From Globomyces pollinis-pini (Eukaryota; Chytridiomycota; Chytridiomycetes; Rhizophydiales; Globomycetaceae): 25,016 bases of DNA. The stretch lies in the NCBI GenBank assembly GCA_025399215.1, contig MU621336.1:1-25016 (forward strand), written 5' to 3'. The notes below the pieces were generated by a model, which saw nothing but the letters and a program-made list of their open reading frames with translations, searched no databases and was not told the DNA's origin. Both the position numbers and the translations under genes were made by a program. Below are positions 9,275 to 20,463 of this stretch, one piece after another. Position 1 is the first letter of the stretch, and each line of letters starts with the position of its first letter.

Positions 9275-11844
9275 TCATGCTGAACTTGCAGCAGCAATCA
9301 GATTAAGTGCACTACCAGCTTTGAAAAAATCAATTTGATCTTCACTCATTGTATGAATCAAATCAATTTCAAAACTATCTTGATCCTTTGGTTTAACAAT
9401 CAATTTAACTGGTGATTGTGGTGCCAGATTAGTAATTCCTTTCGTACTTAATAAACTACCTTGAGGTATTAAGTCATAGTCATCCGGGTTTTTAAACACT
9501 AATGGTAAAATGCCTTGCTTCTTCAAATTCGTTTCTAATACTAAGAATTGATATTAATTACCATGAATTCGCGCAAATGATCTGGTAATAACTACTTTAC
9601 AACCAAGGTAACGAGGTTGCATGGCTGCATGCTCTCTAGCTGATCCTTCTCCGTAATTCCAGTCAGCAATAATAGCCCAAGGAATATTCTTTGCTTTATA
9701 ATCAAATGCAACATTTGGAATTGTATCTTCCTATAAATCAGTTAAAACCAAAGAGTAATAATTACCTTGCCTGATAGCTCGTTCGTAATCAGGTTGACTT
9801 TTCCATTATATGCATTGGTAGCGCCTATTAACCTATGGAAAGTTTAAAAAAAGTCTAATTACGTGTTTTTTGATATATTTTCCAAATGTCCTTTATACTT
9901 TAACCATGGTCCAGCAGCACTTATATGATCTGTTGTGCATTTACCAGCTACTTTAACTAATAATTGTAAATCTTCGAATTCTTTTCCATCCCAAGCCTCA
10001 AAAGACTCCAACAGTTGTAATCGATCAGACTTTTTATCAATTGAAATTTTCACAGTGCCATCAGGTTTAGATGATATTGGGATTCCAAATGCTGGTCTAC
10101 CTTCCAAAAATCCATTTGATGGTAAATCATCACTTTGTGGTGGTGTGAATTTGAATGGTTGGCCATTCACATCCAATAATTCATCTGTGACAGGATTGAA
10201 ACTCATTGATCCACTGAATGCCATTGCCTAAAACATGAATATCTTTAACAATTCATACTGTGACAATCTCAGGAGATGCCAAAAAATTCATTGTCTTGAC
10301 GGATCCATCATTTCGACCTTTGAAATTTCTGTTAAACGATGTGAGAATCGCGTTATCTTCATTTGGATCATGATCAATTCTTTTCCATTGCCCAATACCT
10401 AACGTTAACATCACGGTATGGCGTACATGGCCCACACGCATTAGCCAGTACAACACCACCAACTGATTCTAATGTTTCTGTGATTCCATCACGTTCGATA
10501 GTGGCTCGAATGCGTTCTGATCCTGGGGTTACAAAAAAATCTGATTTTGATTGGATCCCTCTTGCTTTCGCTTGCTTGGCAATTGACGCAGCGTTAGACC
10601 TATCTATTAATACAGTCCGATTGATTACATATCCTGGTAGGAAGAATTTGTACAAGATCCGATAAGGGCCGCTTTCACGCTCTTTGGCCAACCATTTTCC
10701 TCAACAGCATTTTTAAACTTTGAAATAGGCCAAGCAACGTCTAAAATCAATCGTTATTGGATTATACCTGGTGAGAAAGGTCCATTAATGTGTGGCTCAA
10801 GAGCTGATAGATCAATTTCAATGACTTTATCATATTCCGCACCTTTGTCTGCTGATAAAAACCCACTTGTACGAGCTCCTTCAGCGGCAATGGCTGCGTC
10901 GCCACGACCAGTAGCTCTCAGGTATCGCGACATTGCATCCGTAAATGGAAATAACGAAGTTGTAGCACCCACTTCGGCACCCATATTACATATTGTTGCC
11001 ATCCCTGTACAACTTAGAGAATCCACACCACTTCCAAAGTATTCAATGATATGATTTGTGCCACCCTAAAAAGTATAAATGGTGTTGATATAGTGTTTAC
11101 TTGCACTGTAAGTTGCCCGGCCAACTTCAAAATGACATCTTTTGGAGTTGCCCATCCAGACAGTTTCCCTGTCAAGTGTACTCCCAAAACTTTAGGTGCT
11201 TTCAGTTCCCATGGAATACCAGCTAATGCATCAACGGCATCAGCCCCACCAACACCAATAGCAATCATACCAAGCCCTCCAGCATTAGGTGTATGTGAAT
11301 CTGTTCCCAACAATAGTATACCTGGACATGCATAATTTTCCAACACGATTTGATGAATAATCCCTACCATCAAAAAATAACAAAACAAATACCACTGCCA
11401 GGAGCCCAGAAATCTATTCCATATTTTTGACATGTGTTTTGCAAGAATTCAAATACTTCCTTATTTGTAACAAGAGATTTTGACAAGTCTGATTCAGCAC
11501 CAGTGATACCTTCAATTAAATGATCACAATGAACGCTGGCAGGTACTATGATGAGATTGAATAGATTACCAGCAGTAGAAGGTCGTTTACTCAACATAAA
11601 CTGTAACAGGGCAGTTTGAGCAGATGCATCTTGCATGGCAACGCGATCTAAGGGATTAGCAAACAGTCTAAATACCAGGAGATAATTTCAAGTAAGTAGA
11701 ACCTCTCACAGGAGGAGAAGTTAGGGGAGAAGTGAGATGAGAGTGTAATATTTTCTCAGCCAACGTCAGATTACCCTGACTGAACTTTGCCAGATTTGCA
11801 ATTAATGATTTGTAATCAGGTATTCGGAATGTGATTGGAGGCAT
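9275..11844 (-). CDS. Aconitate hydratase (aconitase)
   Basis: Eleven exons give 756 aa. Introns: 9535-9561, 9731-9765, 9833-9862, 10228-10258, 10399-10426, 10600-10628, 10741-10767, 11066-11100, 11364-11392, 11648-11675 (27-35 nt). It interconverts citrate and isocitrate in the TCA cycle. The [4Fe-4S] ligand Cys residues are present in GSCTNSS and in ANACGPCIGQW. Other signatures are [54 protein letters not shown] and the swivelling-domain [16 protein letters not shown]. The family match is to mitochondrial-type aconitase. The start [14 protein letters not shown] has an in-frame stop upstream and no obvious targeting peptide, so location is uncertain. An ancestral short N terminus or a missed exon are both possible. 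It is divergent from the secreted gene at 12356. Confidence 0.96.
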
Positions 11845-12035
11845 TAAAATGAAAAGGATTTCAAATGAGTTTAAATAGAAAATTTAGAGATGATTTGAAC
11901 AGATTGAAATTCATCACCAGGCTCATTACAAGCCGTAGAAGATTTCATAGTAATGGTGCAGAAGACCAAATATACTACACAGTAGCACATAGTGGATATT
12001 AATGATCATGCATACGAATGATCAGCAAATAAATC

Positions 12036-12052
12036 CACGTTAAAAAAACGTG
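12036..12052. repeat. Short inverted repeat CACGTT/AACGTG
   Basis: CACGTT (12036-12041) and AACGTG (12047-12052) flank a five-A loop. CACGTT occurs again near 12087. CACGTG-type cores are typical bHLH sites, so a regulatory role is possible. Confidence 0.4.
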
Positions 12053-12301
12053 TTTACAAGTAAGTCCACGATGTGTTGTTTGGTTTGTCACGTTAATCCT
12101 TGACAAATAACAATCCATTTTGTATCCAAGTGACCAATGAAATTGATATTGGAATAGCCAACAAATTGAAATGGTTTGATGCTTATGAATTCCTTTTCAT
12201 TTTGTTTCACAGAATTGTTTCTCAACACTCTCAAAACCAATTCGTGATGGAAGAAGGAATGGATTTTAAGGAACAAATATGCCCCTCCACCCTTGGTTTT
12301 T

Positions 12302-12310
12302 TGTATATAA
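12302..12310 (+). promoter_or_regulatory. TATA box of the secreted-protein gene
   Basis: GTATATAAA lies about 46 nt upstream of the chosen ATG (12356), following a run of T. Transcription would begin near 12335. This favours the ATG at 12356, with its signal peptide, over an in-frame ATG at 12311. Confidence 0.6.
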
Positions 12311-12355
12311 ATGGATCCAATTCGGATAGACTGTCATTCTAAATTAACAGTTCAA

Positions 12356-13158
12356 ATGTTCAAAAACTTAGTATTAGCTCTTGCTGCTTCTGTCATGGGA
12401 ACTCCCGTTCAAATTAACGTTGATAATCTGCCTGAACACAAATTGAAAGTTGTCATTACTGCAGATAACTTGTGGGATTTATATGTCTCTTGGCAACCTG
12501 ATCAAGCACCAGTCATTGTTAATGGACCTACTGATGCCAATGCAAACGCCGCTGGGTATTCTTATGCTTGGCAATGGGTAATCTATGTACATACTTATAA
12601 TAGGTTCAAACTCATGAATTTACTGTCCCAGAAGTTGAACATCTTTTTGTAGCCGTCCGTGCCAAAGATACTACTCGAGTTACTTCTGGATTCTTGGCTG
12701 CCATCTTTATCGATGGTCAATTAGTCCCAGGTAGTATCACTGGAGTTCAAGGCAATGATTGGTACGGATACAACACTCCTGGTATAAATGAATTTGGAGA
12801 CAACCCAACCATTCCAGCAGACTACACTCCTCCAAATGATTCCAATGGTAACAGTTGGTTATCTATTGACTATAATCTCAATGGTTGGTTGTATGGCGAT
12901 GCCCTCGTTGGTGAATCTTGTGCTAAACAACTCTTCCCAGGTGGTGGAAACCCAAATGCATGGAAAACACTCCATGAAAGATTTGAATTAGCAATGTTTA
13001 ACATTAAGCCAGAGAATTACCAAATCGGTGCTACTTGGATCAGTAATGGTGTTGCAGATTGTGATCATGCTTTACAAAACACTGAATTCTTCCGATTTGA
13101 TGTTCTAGTCAAACAAGTTGTCAATCCTGTCTGCTACGTTGAAGACGTAGATATTTAA
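12356..13158 (+). CDS. Secreted beta-sandwich (lectin-like) protein, unassigned
   Basis: Two exons (12356-12577, 12604-13158; 26-nt intron) give 258 aa. MFKNLVLALAASVMG is a plausible signal peptide. The mature part is acidic and rich in W, Y, N and G, with little Lys/Arg. The stretch VVITADNLWDLYVSWQPD recalls the ADNxxxLYVNG opening of PA14/galactose-binding-like jelly-roll domains. EHLFVAVRAKDTTR followed by SGFLAAIFIDGQLV matches the later strand pattern of such domains. Cys residues at the end (CAKQ, ADCDHA, NPVCYVE) could form disulfides. A strong TATA box suggests regulated or high expression. An extracellular carbohydrate-binding or surface role is inferred; the family is not confirmed. 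It converges on the TBC gene across 109 bp. Confidence 0.7.
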
Positions 13159-13267
13159 ATGATTGGAAATATCGAATAAAATGTTTTCCATAAAAATACA
13201 TGTGAAGTGAATTGAACTGAAATAAAACCAAATATCATAAAACCACTGAATATATTATAGCGAAAGA

Positions 13268-15078
13268 TTATTGAGTTTGTGTGCGTAAAATGGGTTTGGT
13301 AGGATTTGAAACTCCCGAAGAGACTCCAGAAACCATTGAATTTGTCATTTCACTATCACTGGCCAACAATTCATCATTCTCTTGCTCCAATTCTTCAACC
13401 CGATCACGTAGGACTCGAATCTCTTTTTCATACTCTACCACCTTATCTTTATTTGCATTTCCATCTTTGAGTAATCCACTTTGTATGGCCAAATTATCAT
13501 CCAAAAGTTTATTGAGTGATTGGTTTTCAATGGTGAGGTCGCGTATTGTCAAATGACATTGGGTTAATTGTTTTTCCAGAGACATGATACGATCTCTCAA
13601 CTTATCAATATCCACCTTAGCTGTGTTATCAGTAAAACTTTTATATCTATGAATATATCAATATGATAAAGTAAATAATACCTCTCTTTAATATCATTGA
13701 GATCCCTTTGACTAATCTCTTGTGCAATCTCCAATACATCATTTACAAATAATTCCACATCACCTTCATAAACTCCAAATAACTGTTCTTGTGTTAAACA
13801 TGCCATGACAGATTCAAAAGTATTGCTTTGCAAGATAGTAGTTGCATTACGTTTCAAAATAGCGATTGAAACTCTCATGATGGTCAATATAATCCCTTCA
13901 CCCAACATCATATCAAATATTCTGAAACTGAAATACATTGGTGTTCTCGAAGAAAATAGAGTGATGATCCTAAATAGCACATCAGTTAACAGATGATTAC
14001 CAAGAAGTGGCATACATGTTGGCTTTGATATCATTTTTATGCAAATGCTTGGCAACATCTGGTATACAATGTTGCGCAATTAGACTATGCTGGAACAAAG
14101 CTAAATGTAATCCGGCCATATCCTGTTGAAATAATTTACGGATAGATAATCTAGTGGAAAGACCAAAGGAGGACTTTATCTTGAAGGGTTGTGATAAATC
14201 TTGTTGTGGTAATTCACCCATAATCTGCACTAAAACTCCAAAAGCTTCTTCCTCAGTCATCTAAACCCATGTCAACAATAACCATTTACACGTTGTAATA
14301 ATAGAACAGCCACCACACAATTTAAACCTTGGCAATATCCCACTTCTGAATCATAGGATGAATATGCCTAAAGATAAATAATCACTAAAGATACTTTCAA
14401 AATCCTCAATAACTTTTGTTGGCCGGGACCTTCAGGGTCTTTAAACATATCAAGATGAGGAAAAGTACGTCCTAAATCTCTAAGATAAAATAAATCAACT
14501 TTCAACAATCACCTTTTGATGATATGTTCCCAATGACTCTCTTTTTCCAACAATGATTTATAAAAAGTGGTGATGTTCAATGTATTCGATCCAGTTAATT
14601 TTATCCACACCCTTGCTCGCATATGACTAGGAATTGACGAGGATCGAATTTTAGATATGATATCTTCATGAATTTTAGATTCATCCGATTGTGGTTGTTC
14701 CAAATATTTCAACCAAAACTGTAATAATTCTTGAGGATAGTTTGATTCTGAAATAGAACTATTTGAATAAAACCCAGTTAATTTTTGATAAGCTTCTGGA
14801 CCAACTTGTATTAAACCTTTTTCAATAGTGACAGTTTTTGGATCATTTGCCAATAATTCGTTTTGCTGGTTAAGTTTTTCCAATAACGATGCCATTGAAT
14901 CGGATTGCATATATTTAGTTGAATCGAAGTAATATTCAGGGTCTATTGCTTCTGTATCTGAAGATTCTGAATCTGACCACAACGGACTAGTGTCAAAGCA
15001 AGAATCTTACGGGGTAATATTTTTAGCTTGGTTATAAATTGAATTTGTAAAGGATGAAAACCAAGAGGATTGCGACAT
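13268..15078 (-). CDS. TBC-domain Rab GTPase-activating protein with C-terminal coiled coil
   Basis: Seven exons give 543 aa. Introns: 13647-13681, 13970-14000, 14261-14289, 14368-14394, 14480-14512, 14987-15010. An acidic N terminus (SDSESSDTEAIDPEYYFDS) leads into the TBC domain at about residue 140. This has RARVWIKLTG, the arginine finger in RDLGRTFPHLDMF (R185) and the glutamine finger in SEVGYCQGLNC (Q222), so both catalytic fingers are present. The helical second half follows (GLHLALFQHSLIAQHCIPDV, FDMMLGEGIILTIMRVSIAI). Residues ~420-520 form a heptad-rich coiled coil (DKLRDRIMSLEKQL, EYEKEIRVLRDRVEELEQEN). TBC plus coiled coil is the layout of EVI5, RABGAP1 and Gyp5-type GAPs, which speed GTP hydrolysis by Rabs on Golgi or endosomal membranes. 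The Rab target cannot be read from sequence. Confidence 0.92.
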
Positions 15079-15282
15079 TAAAAAAAGGTAAGATTATGGT
15101 AAGGACAATCTTGAACTCCGCCTAAACAAGGCAAAACTTTTATCACGAAATCGATAAAAATTTCATTGTTTTCCAGTAAGGATTCTTAGAAAGAAATTGC
15201 AATGCATTGTAGATGGAGCTAATTTTAAATAATCATTCAATCAAAAAAATAGTAAAGTAGTTCATCTTATTACAATGTAGAA

Positions 15283-16800
15283 TTACCCAAACAACATATT
15301 CGCTGCCAATTCCGCATTCCCTTGACATGCATCTAAAGCAGCAATAGCTTCTTCTTTTGTAACACCCAAATCAGTCAAATTCTTGACTATTGCATCACTG
15401 TATTTTTGGGATGAAGATGCTGAAGGAGCTGTTGGTGTCTTGGCTGGTACCGATGAACTACTAGCTTGGGGATTACTATTAGCGGTTGGTGCACTGGGTA
15501 ACTGTCGTGCATTTTCTGGTAATTCATCTTTTGATTAATCATTTTAATATCATTACGTTCAGGTAAGAAAGGAATTTCTTCATCATTGATTCTCAGACAA
15601 TTCTTGGCCAAGTCGATACATGCCTATTTGTTGAAAAGAAAAGGCCCTTACTAAATGTCGTTTCAAGACATCCAAACCGAATAATAAATCAACGTCCTTT
15701 CCTTCCATTACAGTTAACTATCTTTAATTTCCCAACTATTACCGACACAGGAAGAAACTGCTTTCCAACTTTGAAAACGGTACTGTGAATTCGACCCTAG
15801 GGTCAACCAACTGGTAAAATACCAATATCTTTGCCTAAAAATCAAATAAGACAACGGTGACTTACGGTCCCTACTCCTTTCGCAACCCCAGCAAATCTTT
15901 CATCCAATATATGGAGTACGTTACAGCGTTCAGCGCAATCTGGACTCATAATCGTCGCTTGGGCTATTTTTAGAAACTTCATCATACCACCAGAGTCGAC
16001 AAATGCTAAATTCAGCTTCAATTGATTAGAATCATACCTTTCACAGGGACACCATTAACCTCTACATTGATGTATAACATGATAACCTATGGGAAATGAA
16101 TAACCAGTTTCTATACACGACCAAAAGATTCTGGATTATTTTCCAATGCATTCTTTTCATTAATTAGTTATCAGATATATTACTTCAATATTCTGAGAGA
16201 TGTTTTGTTGCCGAATCTCTTGTTCAATACGCTTTTGAGCTTCGATATCAAACGGATCAAAATCCTATATCGTTATTAAAAACCGACCAATAATAGAACA
16301 TTGATATTTGTAGGTGGTGGGGGCATTCTCTGTTGTTCGGCGTGTCGTTTCAATTCTGCAACTAGAATATTAGTCACGGTTAGGTATCATACAAATCCTT
16401 TCAAATTGTTGAGGGTCATTCAATGCTTGATCTAGCATTGGATTCTGAGCAGTAAGTTGCTGTCTTAACTGAGGATTTTGAAGCACTTTTAATCAATAAT
16501 TTATCTAAACCTCTTTGTCGAACGATCTCAGCTTCAGATGGAGCAGGAGTATTAGCTCTAACCAAGATAATATCATCGTTTGAGATTCCATTATCTTTTA
16601 TTGATTGTTGATCTTTTGTCAAGAGGTTTCCATTTAGATATAAGAGTTGATGTTGATGATTAACATTCAATTCCACTTCTATCAATGCCTTTAAATCCAG
16701 CAACTAGCGAATTGTTACTTTGATATTGAAATACTTGTAAAGATGAATCTACATCTAATGTGCTCAATTGCCCAAGTTCATTCGTCACTGTAATTCTCAT
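15283..16800 (-). CDS. DDI1-family ubiquitin receptor with retropepsin-like protease domain
   Basis: Fourteen exons give 378 aa. Introns: 15528-15556, 15624-15651, 15718-15742, 15797-15822, 15835-15865, 15964-15990, 16006-16037, 16087-16116, 16153-16183, 16265-16299, 16362-16392, 16486-16510, 16704-16734. Domains: an N-terminal UBL ([20 protein letters not shown]); a QNP/Q-rich linker ([20 protein letters not shown]); a retroviral-type aspartic protease domain with [19 protein letters not shown] (catalytic D197), GVGTAKILGR and [19 protein letters not shown]; a Ser/Pro linker; and a C-terminal UBA ([20 protein letters not shown], ending NMLFG).DDI1 shuttles ubiquitinated clients to the proteasome and can act as a protease. 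The catalytic Asp sits in a 15-nt exon. Three introns use an unusual AAAAG acceptor. Confidence 0.96.
15823..15834 (-). other. 12-nt microexon in DDI1
   Basis: It encodes AKIL in the conserved GVGTAKILGR segment of the protease domain. It is flanked by introns 15797-15822 and 15835-15865. It is phase 0 on both sides, so skipping would delete four residues without a frameshift. Confidence 0.8.
15991..16005 (-). other. 15-nt microexon carrying the DDI1 catalytic Asp
   Basis: With split codons at each end it encodes AFVDSG, the active-site triad of the retropepsin fold. Its length is a multiple of three, so skipping keeps the frame but removes the catalytic residue. Confidence 0.8.
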
Positions 16801-16926
16801 TTGAGGTAAAAAATGTGAAGCTCAAATTTTAAAGCCATCAGATTAGCTGTTATACGTACTGATTAATAGTCGCTCATAGGTATACGAATGCTATTAAATA
16901 CACGAACTGTATGATAGTTTAATAAT

Positions 16927-19900
16927 CTATTTCGTCAAATTTTTAGTCATTAAACGAGATAACGTTCCCTTGCTTGGTTGATCATCAATTTCAAAATCTT
17001 CATCTTTCTCATTATACTTTAACGGTACATAGAATGCACCATCATCTTCATTCTTTTCATCCTCAGAGGATCTGGAAGTATCACTTACATCACTATTTTC
17101 ACTTGATGAGCTATCATCTGAATGCCCTTCTTCTTCCTCTTCTTCAGGCTCTTCCTCGATTTCTTCTTCGATGATTTTTTCTGGCCTCAACAGTGCTTCA
17201 GTATCTGAGTATGGTTCTGGGTTAACTTTTCGCGTTGTCTTTCGTAAGATACTTTTGGAAGCTTTTAACGGTTCTGTAAATATAGGAGTTGTTTCTCTTT
17301 CAGTTGGTAATGAAAAATCTGACAGAAACGATTGGGCGGTTGCAGTCTCACTAAACCAGAGATACAAACCAAGAAACATCACACAAACAACCATTGCCGA
17401 GAAGACATAAATCAGTTGCATTTCGAAACTAATTGGAATATTCAATAGTGCAATCGTGAATTCGCTTTGGAAATCACAATATGATGTGTAGTTTACAGCC
17501 GTCACTTGAAGAATAAAGTAGTAGATATTTGGTTCACCAAATTCGTTTGCTGACACTCCATAGCAAGGTGAATCAACCCGGCATCTCCAGCTACAGAATT
17601 AAAAATTTCTCGTTTACCTTAATGAAAGCGAAGACGGTCCAAATATAACTTCTTGTTGATATTTCCCATCCGAAGGTATCCAAATTAGGCCTATACCATC
17701 ACTCTTATTGGATGGATTATACTTTTCAACATTCTTCGTAGAATATCGGACTATACTTGATTGTGAATGTCCTCCTCCAACAATACTTAAATGATAATCT
17801 CCTGGATACGTAAAGTTGCTGTTAAGATATAAGTCGCTTATATATAGTTGTGGATGGAATTCATCGCCGTACCATGCACATGAAACATCTGATTTGCTAT
17901 ATTGACATTTGCTAATGTTGGATTTAAATATCATTTTCGTTGTACGACTACAACCCGAATAAATTGGAACAATCTTTTTAAATGGCTATAATTTAGTTAT
18001 AAAACTGCTTACATATTTGTCTTCACAAGTCAACTGGCTGCCAGGTATTAAAATGGTCAAAATCGACATCAAATCAGGTGATTTTGAATCTCGTTTGAAT
18101 CCCAAGTCTTTAATTTGAACCTAGCTACATGAGAGAGACAATCAAACTTGGTATATAACTATTTTCCTACTAAAATCCAACACTCTTGAAGTTTCCAACT
18201 TAGCAAGACTTGAGTTACTTAATTGGAAGTTCACAATTAGATTATCAGTTGAAGTCCAATCTGTGGGTTTTAGATACATTTTGAAATCAAATTCATCCAA
18301 GTAATCCAAAATAATTTCGGATGGTAAAGATATTGAATTGATTTCGTTATCTGGAGCTTTATAATTGGCTTTATTCGGAATATAGATTCTTATAATATTT
18401 AGATTCGAACACATATACCTTTCCGGTAGATTTTCATTGTACTGAAATGAGACATGAGAGTAAATGCAAGCAGAAGGTTCCAAAATAATGTTGAATGGGT
18501 TAATTGGGTTTCTATAAAGACTATCCGATTTATAAACTAATTCATATAGATCGCCGTTGTAATCAAAAAAGGGTAGGTATCGACCATCATTTCGACTGCC
18601 AGATATTTGAGCCAAATAATCTACTGCAACACTACCATAAAATGCGGCGCCATTTGTGAGGGCTATAACGTACGCACCAGAAGAATGGCTAGTAAATGTA
18701 TCAACTTGTGTTGTGTTAAATGAATGGAGTAGAGATATTGCTTGTCCAAATGATTGACTAAGATTAATACACATTCTAATACCCATGAAATAGAGCGTTA
18801 CCGAATATATATGTATCTTCACTCTCACTGCTAGTGGTGGAGAGACCTGTCAATACCAACTCTTGAAATTCATATTCTTCATTTGACAGTAAAGTATCAT
18901 TCATCCTCCAGATTCCTATAGGCTGTTTGCCGTATTTACTGGATACTAAAATGAGCTATTACTATCGATTACTTATTGGTACTGTTGATGGAAACTGATG
19001 TATTAACGCCCAATTATACTATGGTTAAACTTGGAAGATGATTACAGTATCAAGGGAAAAATTTATCAAACTGTATTGCGATTGTTGGAGAATCAACACC
19101 AGGATAGAATTGGCTTTAGCGGTGGACACCAGTGCATCTAAAATGTCGGGAATAGAATTAGATGTGGAAAAAAGACTTTGCCCTATTGTTTTGTCTTCGA
19201 CAGACTAAAATGTGAATTAACATAAGTCTACCAGCAACTCCATAAACCCAGTTTCTTTTTCTAGTATCCAAACTCTTCCAGCAGAATTCATATCTCCCAG
19301 AAATATTATAGGTTTCCAATTATCGAAGTTTACGTGCGTTTTTTGTAAGGGTGCGATCATTTTCTTCATGCAAGCTTTAGATATCTTCTCCCAATTCATG
19401 TTTAACTCTGAGATTGTAAACAATCCGGCATTTGTCAAGACCAACAATTGATTTCCAATGTTAGTGATATCTTTAATCACCAAATCAACAATAGAACTGG
19501 AGGTACATGTATCTTTGGCACCTTTAAAAAGATCAACATATGTAAATATTACCACTCCATAAACTTTCTGGAATATTTAAATCTAAAGTTCCTAGTGATC
19601 TAAACTCATCATTGGAGTATTGGATTGCTTGGGATGTGCTATTACGTACATTTAAAACCCAAAATGCACCAATCCCTGGTATTGCCTTCATATTATAACT
19701 TATTGGATTGGTTATTAATGAAATAGTGTTAGGTGTAAATTTACCAATAGTCTAAATGTAACGTAAATGAATTTAGATTACATCCGCAACGAAAGGATTC
19801 ACCATTAACACACATAACTTGTCTTTGATCTGAAGATTGAACGATGAGGTTGAATGTGTGATATTAAATTCCAGTTTACCAGAATCATTGGTACTGAATG

Positions 19901-20285
19901 GAATTGACCAATACGCTGCAAAATTAAACACAAAGAATAATACAGGATAAAACTTCAGAGCCAATTGAATTATTTACGTATAGTGATGGTTGAGCGATAG
20001 TCGTTATTACTGGAGATTCAGTGCTATTCATACAATTTAAACAAACTTCTCCATCCTAATACGGTATTAGATCAAGTCGCAAAAATATCCAATAATCTGC
20101 ATACCTTTAGAATTCTAATATTCAACTTGTACGAGGAGTAAGGTTCTACAATTGCCGATTGAGACCAGTCCACATTATTTGAATCGATCGATACGACATA
20201 ATCCCTTTGATTAAAACCACTTCAAATACCATTCGTATTTCGCTATTACATACTTCAGGCCTAGAATAAATTGTAGATATCTCAT
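16927..20285 (-). CDS. Large type I membrane protein, possible CatSper auxiliary subunit
   Basis: Thirteen exons give 995 aa. Introns: 17591-17617, 17986-18012, 18121-18159, 18758-18782, 18946-18972, 19019-19045, 19205-19231, 19522-19552, 19752-19781, 19916-19943, 20056-20104, 20220-20253. The ectodomain (~830 aa) begins with strand-rich, propeller-like sequence (IGNQLLVLTNAGLFTIS; TFTSHSSGAYVIALTNGAAF). It continues with YPFKKIVPIYSGC and an Ig-like region (LSWRCRVDSPCYGVS; VTAVNYTSYCDF). One transmembrane helix at ~832-854 (VFSAMVVCVMFLGLYLWF) precedes a 140-aa tail with a long Glu/Ser/Asp-rich block. Propeller, stem, one C-terminal helix and ~1000 aa is the layout of CatSper beta/gamma/delta/epsilon. 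The segment match is from memory and is not proof. The N terminus is uncertain: MRYLQFILGL is the first ATG in the supported frame. Gene structure is well supported; the name is tentative. Confidence 0.6.
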
Positions 20286-20463
20286 TGTTGGATGAAAATG
20301 AAATGTTTAAACTCAGTAAAATCACGCTTTAGATCTGCAACAGTAGAGTTCAACTTACTGATATCTTGATGTAAATCCTTATTAAAGATTTCACAAGTGC
20401 ATCTGAGGATGGTGCGACTGTAGAATCAGTCAGTTTCTTTCCCTACCGTTTTAGAATTTTTGT
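20286..20463. promoter_or_regulatory. 178-bp divergent promoter region
   Basis: It lies between the start of the large membrane protein (-) and the RWD protein (+). Short open stretches occur on both strands, so an unrecognised first exon of the membrane protein could be hidden here. No TATA box was seen. Confidence 0.35.

Larger units (their letters stand above)
11845..12355. other. 511-bp divergent intergenic region
   Basis: It separates the aconitase start (-) from the secreted-protein start (+). It holds the inverted repeat at 12036-12052 and a TATA box at 12302-12310. The 80-codon frame at 12100-12342 shows no protein-like character and runs through the TATA box, so it is not called. 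Confidence 0.5.

Noticed and set aside
10363..11335. Long plus-strand ORFs (98-100 codons) opposite aconitase, and similar ones opposite RPL7 (7989-8396).
   Set aside because: These are shadows of strongly conserved minus-strand coding exons.
12100..12342. 80-codon plus-strand ORF in the divergent gap.
   Set aside because: It has low-complexity, intergenic-like composition, runs through the TATA box, and has no protein-like features.
15991..16264. DDI1 protease domain as a domesticated retrotransposon fragment.
   Set aside because: The domain lies within a complete UBL-protease-UBA protein, the standard DDI1 layout; no reverse transcriptase, LTR or other element parts are nearby.
19773..19964. 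Start MALKFYPVLFFVFNFAAYWS, which looks like an ideal signal peptide for the large membrane protein.
   Set aside because: The hydrophobic stretch is mostly intron 19916-19943 read through. Splicing it joins VNNSIGSEVLSS to YWSIPFSTND, and three further upstream exons continue in phase.
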